64,000 nt of DNA, from NCBI GenBank assembly GCA_019633425.1, contig WSUB01000049.1, forward strand, positions 62,001-126,000. Direction: 5' to 3'. Both the position numbers and the translations under genes were made by a program. Below, piece after piece: positions 56,590 to 64,000 of this stretch (the first letter of the stretch is position 1; each line of letters begins with the position of its first letter). The DNA comes from Tulasnella sp. 424 (Eukaryota > Basidiomycota > Agaricomycetes > Cantharellales > Tulasnellaceae). The notes beneath the pieces were generated by a model. That model worked only from the letters and a program-made list of their open reading frames with translations. It was not told the DNA's origin and did not search any database.

Positions 56590-57635
56590 TTATAATTGAA
56601 ATTTGAGTAGATCAAGCTTGTGTAGGTATCCATACAATCCTGGCGTGTGTTAGTCTCGTTTGTGACGAGGTTGCGGAACCAACTGTCAGAAAGAAAGTCA
56701 TTGAAACTCTATTTGCCTTCATCGATTTGACTAGGAGGAAGGCTCAAGCTACTAATCAGTAAATATTTTGTTAAAAGAGAGATCCAAAGGTGTAAGTACC
56801 TATATCTTCCTCTCTTGAGCTTCCTTTCTCGAGGACCGCGGGGGTGCATCGCTGATACCACGAAACTCGAGTCATTGCCCCGGGTCTAGGTTCCAAGCCT
56901 TCTCCTTCGTTGCTACTCAATCACTGCTCTAACGACCGCTTTATTTATTCTTTTGGCTGGTTGCTGGTGACCAATACGGTTCCAAGAACACTCGATACTG
57001 GTATTCAAGTTAGCGAATTCAAGCGTTCGAACTGGAAGCTGGGCTTTTCTAGTGCTCCACTATCCTGGATCATTCTTCCAGCTAGACCAATATTCTGAAG
57101 CACATGGAACTCTAAGCTATTGTTATAGACTTTACATGACGTTTTCGAGGTGCTCAATTCACTTGATGCACCCATGATCGGGGACGAGGTCAACGAACCC
57201 CACCAGCAAAATAGTTTATTTTTATGCCCCAGCGAGTTTTGGTCACAGCCGAATGGAGCCGCTGTAAGGCATTTCTGTCAGGTATAGTTAGACGTCCATC
57301 ACGGATTTGAGGGAGAGTCATGCATTCTGATTTGTTGGGTGACACGATTTATGTTAACTCGTTGCCGCGACTGACTGATGACGCCCCGGGGGGGGGGGCA
57401 AGTAAAGGCCAATCTTGGAAAGTAGCGCCTGTTGTGTTGGTAATAATGAGGTTGGAAATGCGTCATGGTCTTGGCTTTGGTCATCAGCTTTGAAAATGAC
57501 GGAGGTGAGCAAGCTGTGGCGGGATAAGGCGAGCGCCAGAGGTTCGAATCCTGGTCTCTCTATTTCCCCCCAACCTCGTCGCAACCACTAGCCACTTCCT
57601 CGACACTCTTCGTTGCAATTCTCGTTACCTTTACC
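56590..57635. repeat. X-upstream flank module and leader, before copy F
   Basis: Third copy of the distal module (to about 57140), then the leader with GGTTCGAATCC at 57541-57551. An 11-base G run at 57385-57399, directly after CCCC, is unusual and not present in other copies. Confidence 0.65.
57516..57565 (+). repeat. tRNA T-arm-like motif in the X leader (best copy)
   Basis: GTGGCGGGATAAGGCGAGCG resembles an A box of Ser/Leu tRNAs, and GGTTCGAATCC is a perfect B box. CCAG and CTGG can close a short stem around it. The spacing is too short and no acceptor stem forms, so it is not a tRNA. It may derive from a tRNA-related SINE. Other copies are at 9257, 20350, 26387, 39813 and 50234. Confidence 0.4.
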
Positions 57636-60055
57636 ATGAGATTTATTACCATCATCGTTCTGGTTCTGGCCTACGGGCCTGTCATTTTTGATCTCGCCGT
57701 AACCGGCCGAGTGGGTAAGGATACACTACTCCCCTCCGTTCCCCGACCCTCTCTGATTTTCCCTTCTTACAGTCAACCGACCGACCCAAACATCGACCAC
57801 GGACTGGGCCTTGGCCCAGTTCTACACCTCGCACAAAACCAAGCCAAGCCTTGCAATTCCCCCAACCGGTTTGGCGGGTGCAGTGATCACGTTAGACCAC
57901 AACAATCAGGGTAAGTTTCCTTTTTCGGTGCAGCTTCCTCGATCGCTCGTTTCTCGCTCTCTCCCGGCCATCACCGCTGACTCTCTGCGTGCTCTCGATC
58001 GAAAGATTTCAATGTAGACTCGGCGGTTTCGATCCGGACCACAGTCCACGTCACCTCACGTCGTGCACTCGCCAACGTCGGCAGCTTCGTCAACAGCTTC
58101 AACCATCCTCGACTTGACCGGCAATGGCGGTACATCCGTGGCTGGTGGCAATTCAACTCCGGAAGGGTTATCGACCTCCTTCCATTCCTGGCCGTGATAT
58201 TGACCATCTGGAAGAAACGAGCTACGGAAGACCTTGCTAGATTCGTTGGTCGACAACTTCTGGGTGCCCCGACCACGTGTACTGGAGTTGTCACCGTCTT
58301 TGAGGAGCTTCGCCCAGGACAAGAGGTAAATTATTATTTTCTGGCTCTCCCGGTCTCCTATTTCACTGAATATCTTGTTGGATTGTCTCTCCAGCTGGTT
58401 TCAGTAGCACCGACCGCGTCTAGCGAGATTGTCAGCGTCGCGGAGGCGCATGGGTCGGGCCTAACGGTAAATTACTCTCTTGACTTTTTGTGCGAAATGG
58501 CTTACTCATTGCTTATGTTTAGGGCCCGAACTCTCGACGGATCATCGTCGTTGCGCTTTTGGTTTTCCTGGGCGGGTTTGTGATCATTCACTATGAGGCG
58601 GTCGATGATCGTGCCGTCTGGACCATCACCATCATCCTCAATCCCGGACCAAGCTCTTCGTCAGCCGTTTCCCGACGTGTGGACAACATCTACCGGGTAG
58701 TCCCTAAGCGCACCGTCACGCTCCCCACCCGTGGTTTAATCGAGGCTGGACCCCGAGTCGTTCGTCAGGGAGGGGACCCACTGACCTCACACGAGCAGGT
58801 CGCCGTACCAAGCGTCTCCCCGAGGCGACGGCCAGGATCTACCTCCTCTTCCTTTACCACTATCCACTCGCTAGAAGGGGTCCTCGTGATGGCTTGTTCC
58901 TCCACCGGCAAGGGCCTTCACTGGTCCATCCAATTTTATCCCTTCCAACACTACCACATCTCCCAGCGGACCGACAACGACCACGACAAAGAGGAGTTGG
59001 TTCAAGCGGACGTTGACATTCCTCTCCCCGAGTTCCATGGCCTTGACCGCTCGACTCGCAGCCTGGACCTCTATCAGTACATCGCTGGGTTGTCACACCA
59101 ATTCCATAGTCTTCGCGCGATGCTGGTCCGCCCCCTACTTCAGGAAGAGGCAAAGGCAATTCGGGCGGAATTGCGGCCGCGGTTGCGCAGCTTGGGGGAA
59201 CGGGCTCGAGAGCGTCGTGGTCAAGAGCAGTCGATTCAAGGTACGGCTTCGGGTATCGAGCCTGAAGCCCAGGTGGTTCTGGCTCCAACAGTGAACTTTG
59301 ACGATGGACATGAAGGTGGTGAAGCAGAGGAGGAGGAAACCGAAGGCAACGATCTCGTGGAACCCGCCTTGGTCCCTCTTCCGCCCTCTCGACCCGCCTC
59401 TCCAGAGGCCGAAGACCTAGCCGAAGATGAGCTCCTCCGAGCCGATTTCTTCCCTCTCGCCAGCTCTCGCCCTAACTTTCCCGAATCCCAAGCCCTTGAC
59501 CACTCAGCCCGCAGATCGGACCTCTCTCAGTACATCGCCGCACTAGCCCGTCAATACCTTGATCTTCGCGCGACGCTGGTCCGGCCCTTACTTCCGGGAG
59601 AAGCTAGAGCAATTCGAGCGGAATTGCGGCCGCGGCTGGGCAGCTTGGCGGAACGGGCTTGCGAGCGTCGGGGTCTTCCGACGTTTACCTTGGTTGCGAC
59701 GGAGCCAGTCAATGCGCAGGAGATAGTGGAGCAGGTCCATGAGGAGGAGGTCGGCGGGCAGGTTCAAGAGGTGGAGGTAGACGAACAGGTCCATGAGGAT
59801 GAGGCAGACGGGCAGCTCCATGAGGAGGAGGCAGACGAGCAGGCCAATGACGAGGAGGTGGACGGACAGCTCCATGAGGAGGAGGCAGACGATCAGGCCG
59901 ATGACGAGGAGGTGGACGGGCGGTTCAATGACCAGGCAGCAGACGTATCCCGCAAGAGCAAGAAGCCTCATTGTGGAGGAAAGAAAACCCGTACGAGGAA
60001 ACATAAGCACCAGACGGACAAAGAGGAAGAGGCTGGTCCCTCCAGAGAACATTAA
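57636..60055 (+). CDS. family X orphan membrane protein, copy F (longest B/E-type form)
   Basis: Exons 57636-57714, 57773-57910, 58018-58325, 58395-58466 and 58523-60055 give 709 residues with all phases matching and no lesion. Residues 1-22 are a hydrophobic leader. TDWALAQFYT and KPSLAIPPTG lie in exon 2; RRALANVGSFVNSF, QWRYIRGWWQF and LLPFLAVILTIW (about 126-140) in exon 3. A membrane segment VVALLVFLGGFVIIHY lies at about 206-222, then DNIYRVVPKRTVTLPTRGL. Next come two copies of a 50-residue module (QYIAGLSHQFHSLRAMLVRP.. and QYIAALARQYLDLRATLVRP.., each ending in a GERARERRG-type segment). Last are acidic 9-mer repeats and a basic tail. It is probably a secretory-pathway or plasma-membrane protein with a large acidic cytoplasmic or extracellular tail. 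Function unknown. Confidence 0.72.
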
Positions 60056-61095
60056 GACGTTGGTGAGTATTTCATCGCTCATTCCTTTCTCAGCCCCAAG
60101 CATTGGCATCTAACTAGTCAACCGCCCAGCATCGGTCAAGGACCCCTATGCCACTTTCGACCCAAGCTCTATATCACATCGCCATTTCCAACCCGTCTTG
60201 TCCTTCCAGCTCAACCCACCCGCTCCAAGGTAGAATCCAACGAAGCCGAACCGAACAACGCAGCAACGCCATCCTCACTCCTCACCAGAAAACCATTAGC
60301 CCGGCTCTCCGGGCGATGGGAACATCCAGTCGGTAAGTTGTTTTTTTTCTTTCGCCTGATCGAAGCCCCCAGGACAGCGTTCCAGAGCGTAACACGTAGC
60401 GGCGAGCGCGGAGGATGAAGAGTCCGAGGGATGGAGGAAAGAAATCCTCCTCACCCCTCAAGGGCTCCATCGATCCGCACTTGCGAGCAGTTACGGCGCT
60501 TTCTGAAGTCGCTGACTGTGGATGAGGCGTTTCGGACGTCTCTTCCTGCCGGGAAAAGGCCTTCGAACGACCTTGGCGCGCGTTCGTCTGTTGGCTATTC
60601 GTAAATGCGAGTAGGACGGACGGACGTCCCCTGCCATGTGTAGCGGGGATAACCCCCATGGTATGGTGAGATCAGGCGGGCTTGGATGTTCTTTTCTTCG
60701 TGAGTTCGGTGAGTTTTGGTTGTTGGCTTTTTTGGTCGGGGATGGCCTTCGCCTGGATTCTCGCATTTGGATTGGGTGGCGAACAGTGGGTGGGGCCTTT
60801 CTGGCTGGGATTGGCACTCGTTTTCAATCGGGTCGGGGTTCCTTGAACCGTATACGTCGAAGCTCCTTTCGCTTGGTGCGCTCTTACTCGGGTTTCCTGT
60901 TCCTTTCTTCCGCATTGAGTTGAGGTTGTTGTCCGTGTCGTTTGTGTCTCTACTTGTAGCGCTTTAGTATTGTCCTAGTCTTGTCTACGTGTAAATAGAA
61001 TAATTCATTCTCCGGTTTTCGTTTCCCAAAGTCCACAGCAGCGCACACATCCTAATTAGAGATTTACGGAAGGACCTAAGTTAGACCATCCAAGA
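60056..61095. repeat. family X 3' block, copy F
   Basis: Starts GACGTTGGTGAGTATTTC after the TAA. Open stretch QRSRTEQRSNAILTPHQK and LRAMGTSSR followed by a GTAAGT donor. Core at 60640. It ends with TGTAAATAGAATAATTCATTC and CACACATCCTAATTAGAG, as in copy E. Confidence 0.65.
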
Positions 61096-61781
61096 ACGTC
61101 CGAAGAGGTTCGCCGCGCCCATCACGTCAAGAGCACACGAGGCGATAGGCGCCTAAATTCCAACTCGAGTCTCGAGGAGAACTTCCTGAAGGGTTAGGCG
61201 GTGAAGGGGAGGTTGGTGCCTGGAGAATGCGCAGGGGAGGGATTAATAGGCTATTCGATTGGTGGGCGAAAAGAAGACTGATATCGGGATGGACATGCCT
61301 TGCGTTGCGCAGCATTGCTTGTAGGATAGATAAAAAGCCCGCATGGAAGGAGTCCTCTGTAGTGGACACACCCACCTTGCGTCCTCACATCACATCTAAG
61401 ACAATCGTAGCGCCCCTTCACATTCTATGATCCATTCCGAGCGGTTAAACACGAGAATGAAAATCGGAAGGGCGAGACAAGCCTTCCGGGTTCTTCTCAA
61501 ACGGATTGGGAGGCAGTTGATGCAGAGTCAAGAATCCACGGATCTGATCGAATGGTTGTGAATATTTTCGGAGTGGGGGTTTGGAAAAGAGGACGTTCTT
61601 GGCTGGTAACACCGCGAAAACTCAGGGGAAAACGAAGGGCGGGTGTAAATCCGGCAACCCAGAGCTCGCAGCCGTTTTGATCAGAGCATCGTTTTTGCAA
61701 AAACGGGCCTTGGGCAACTGGGCTCTCCAAATGGGTTTTACGAAAACGGAACCTTGAAGGCTCTTGAAGGTGTTTTTACCA
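61096..61781. other. eIF4G copy 4 upstream region, no gene
   Basis: 61480-61600 matches 37905-38040. The rest is unique. A minus-strand frame at 61127-61375 has no support. Confidence 0.45.
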
Positions 61782-61816
61782 ACGGGGAACCTTTTCTCCG
61801 TTAAACCCGAGCCCGT
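61782..61816 (+). promoter_or_regulatory. conserved upstream block of eIF4G copy 4
   Basis: AACGGGGAACCTTTTCTCCG followed by TTAAACCCGAGCCCG, as in copies 1-3. An inexact copy (AACGGAACCTTGAAGG) precedes it at 61746. Confidence 0.45.
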
Positions 61817-62200
61817 GCTCTTTTGGGCTTGAGCCGCCCTCACGCCACCATCCTTGTCTAGTCTGGACATACCGATCGACGAAGCCTACATCTTTGGCGG
61901 TCCTACAGAGGGCGAAACTCCGAATACTTGACTCCGACGAGTCGGTTTTTGTTACGAGGGGCCAGGAAGGGGAGCCGGGAAAGCGACCGCTCCATTTCCT
62001 CAAAATTAGGCGCGGGTCGTCGTTCAACGGCTTACGAGCATTGAGCTCGTCCAACCTCTTGATATATCTGCAAGAAATACAAAAAAATCACAGTCCAACT
62101 TATTCATTCAACTAGCGTATGTACGACTTACTTTGACAACTCTTGCCCTCTCCACCCAACCCACCCCACACGCTACTGACACCCATCCCTCTCTACAGCA

Positions 62201-64000
62201 ATGAGCGAGCCCTCTTCAGTAGCTACCCAGAAGCCTTCCTCAAATACGAGTGCCTGGGCCAACGGTCCTCCATCTGTCAGTCCCTCTCCTTCCCCTCCTC
62301 CACCACACCGGTCTCTAACATACCCACCCACCCCCGCAAGTCCAGCGTTCTTGCACCAGCAGCTTCCGTCAAAGATAGCGTGAGCGTCCCGAGGGGCATC
62401 GTCTCCTCTTCCTCCTCTCATAGATCTTGTAAGTCTTGGAGTCGCTCTCTCTGTCCCCCTTGCGATCGATGTATTTCGGATCCGACTGACTGTTCCACAC
62501 CCCACAAAAATCCCCCTCCTCCTCCGTCCTCTCCCTCCCCCCTTCCGTGTCTCTCTTTGTACACGCAGCTGGCATCAACTTTGGGATTATCGATGTAAAC
62601 GGTTCTTCCGGCCCTTCAGCGGCGGCATCGGCTGCCACAGCAGCGCCGCCTGTCGTGAACGGTTCCGCGGGAACCCCGCCTTCGTCCAAGGACGCCCAAG
62701 CCATACCCCCGCCGTCGACTAGCGAATTGATCTCCCGCGCAACCTCTGGAAGCAACATGTTCTCCCTTCTTGGAGCCGGTGGTGCTGAAGCCGTGGAGAT
62801 GTCTCAAACCGGATCGCAGCGTGGTGGCCGTAACGCACAAGAACAAGGTCCCGATGGATGGAACGTCGCTGGCCCCACACCCGTTCGAGCAGTTTCTGCC
62901 AAGGCTGTCGATCTCAGCAACTTTGGCAAGTTCACCGCCAACTCAGGTCCTCTCAAGACCATGGGCCCGTCGAGCAGGTTCAAGAAGGACAGCAGGGGCC
63001 GTGATACTCCCCCGCCGTCGACGACCGGATCCATCTCCCGCGCAACCTCTGGAAGCAACATGTTTTCCCTTGTTGGAGCCGGTGGTGCTGAAGCTGTGGA
63101 TGCCATGCCGAAGAGGACTCCACCTGGAACCACTCGCAAGCCGAGCATTGATCAAGCACCGCAGGCCCCGCCTGACACGCAACGCGGTAGAGCGCGGAAC
63201 GATACGCTCAAGCCCAATGCATCTCGGCTGTCTCAACAGCAGCAGCAACAGCAACAGGCCCTCAGGGGGCTCGAGCCGGTTGCGGCCTTGCAACATTTGG
63301 ATAACCGATGGGATCGGAACAGGATCCGGGTGGATGAGAACTCGCTCGAGTTTGTGGAGCGAAAGGTCAAAGGACTGTTGAAAAGGTTGACGCTGGAGAA
63401 CTTTGATTCGGTCTCGAACCAGATCATCAGCTGGGCGAACAAGTCGGAGAACGAAAAGAACAGCGCGACGATGATCTTGGTCACCAAGCTCGTCTTTGAA
63501 AAAGCCACCGACGAGGCACATCGGTCCGAGATGTACGCGCGGTTGTGCAGGAAGATGATGGAGCGGATCTCTGTCAACGTTCAAGATGATAGCATCCGAA
63601 ACATCGATGGTGAACCGGTCGTTGGTGGTCATTTGTTCCGCAAGTACCTGCTCAACCGATGCCAGGAGGACTTTGAGCGTGGTTGGTCCCAGAAGGAGTC
63701 CGCACAGGCTGCAGCTGCTCTCAAGGCCGCAGACGACAAGGCCGCAGCAGAGGCTGCCTCGAAGGCTAGTGGCGGCGAGGACAACGAGCCCGTGTTGTAC
63801 TCGGACGAATACTACGCCCTCCTCAAAGCCAAGCGTCAAGGTCTCGGTCTCGTCCGCTTCATCGGCGAGCTGTTCAAGTTGCAAATGCTTACGGAGCGTA
63901 TCATGCACGAGTGCATCAAGAAGCTCCTGTCCAAGATCGACAATCCCGAAGAGGAGGAGATCGAGAGTTTGTGCGAGCTGTTGATGACTGTTGGTCAAGC
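62201..64000 (+). CDS. eIF4G-like protein 4 (runs off the window): MIF4G without eIF4E-binding exon
   Basis: The 5' exon from ATG 62201 (MSEPSSVATQKPSSNTSAW) is cut by an internal deletion that shifts frame near 62275; the expected frame resumes to the donor at 62429. From the acceptor at 62568 the frame is open to the window end. It reads INFGIIDVNGSSGP and AAPPVVNGSAG, then a segment normally found between MIF4G and MA3 in copy 1 (GSQRGGRNAQEQG, DGWNVAGPTPVRAV, LSNFGKFTANSG). This is flanked by two copies of ISRATSGSNMFSL.GAGGAEAV. MIF4G follows (FVERKVKGLLKRL onward). No YDRDFLL motif lies before MIF4G. The layout recalls vertebrate DAP5/p97, an eIF4G relative without an eIF4E site; that parallel is inference. 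Whether MA3 or a C-terminal eIF4E exon follows lies outside the window. Confidence 0.7.

Noticed and set aside
57516..57565. tRNA gene
   Set aside because: The B box is perfect, but the A-to-B distance is too short and no acceptor or anticodon stem can be drawn.
59728..59990. Short regular repeats that could suggest a CRISPR-like array
   Set aside because: They encode the acidic 9-residue repeats within an open reading frame of a eukaryotic gene. Spacers are not unique sequence.
59588..60109. Minus-strand frame rich in Leu/Ile/Val (also at 21754-22116 and 48913-49380) that looks like a membrane protein
   Set aside because: It is the exact antisense of the Glu/Asp/Gln repeats of family X. 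Acidic codons read backwards give hydrophobic ones.
9000..61000. LTR retrotransposon as the source of the repeated blocks
   Set aside because: No gag, reverse transcriptase, integrase or terminal direct repeats were seen. The repeated blocks contain intron-bearing host-type genes instead.

Overview
This is genomic DNA of a filamentous basidiomycete, most likely an agaricomycete. The evidence is short 50-70 bp GT-AG introns with CT[AG]A[CT]-type branch sites, TATA boxes about 70 bp upstream of start codons, a relic AA9 polysaccharide monooxygenase with a CBM1 tail, an F-box/LRR relic, an OTT_1508-like deaminase and a WW-like/transmembrane protein of a type I associate with agaricomycetes. I cannot name the species.

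Left edge (1-6.2 kb): three ordinary housekeeping genes on the plus strand. They are a BAG-domain co-chaperone, the 25S rRNA methyltransferase RRP8 (5 exons) and the mitochondrial Fe-S scaffold ISU1 (5 exons). From 6.5 to 8.1 kb lies a decayed AA9-CBM1 gene. The 10-17 kb stretch is mostly unique. It holds a minus-strand WW-like/transmembrane gene (11.7-13.4 kb), a broken fragment of a second copy (about 10.6-10.9 kb), a 60-bp-arm inverted repeat and an F-box/LRR pseudogene.

The rest (about 8-64 kb) is a degenerate tandem segmental duplication. Its repeating order is [small secreted CBM1 protein or its 3' tail] - [5' flank module] - [multi-exon orphan membrane protein, here 'family X'] - [conserved 3' block] - [eIF4G-like gene or 5' fragment of one]. 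Family X has six copies: A (9.4 kb, deleted), B (20.4), C (26.5), D (39.9, nonsense), E (50.3) and F (57.6), plus a C-terminal fragment at 48.9 kb. The CBM1 unit has two intact genes (18.2, 24.4 kb), one with a nonsense codon (19.3 kb) and several tails. eIF4G appears as four long paralogues (33.6, 45.1, 53.5 and 62.2 kb, the last running off the window) and four 5' fragments (17.2, 23.6, 29.8, 43.8 kb). A deaminase gene (30.9-33.2 kb) interrupts the array.

The most striking signal is domain shuffling among the eIF4G paralogues. Copy 1 has MIF4G and MA3 but carries the eIF4E-binding exon after MA3, at the C-terminus. Copy 2 has the eIF4E-binding exon before MIF4G but ends after MIF4G. Copy 3 has tandem eIF4E-binding exons and no MIF4G or MA3. 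Copy 4 has MIF4G but no eIF4E-binding exon up to the window edge. The shuffled exon has phase-2 introns on both sides and a length divisible by three, which explains how it can move without breaking the frame. Whether these are functional translation regulators or decaying duplicates cannot be decided from sequence alone.
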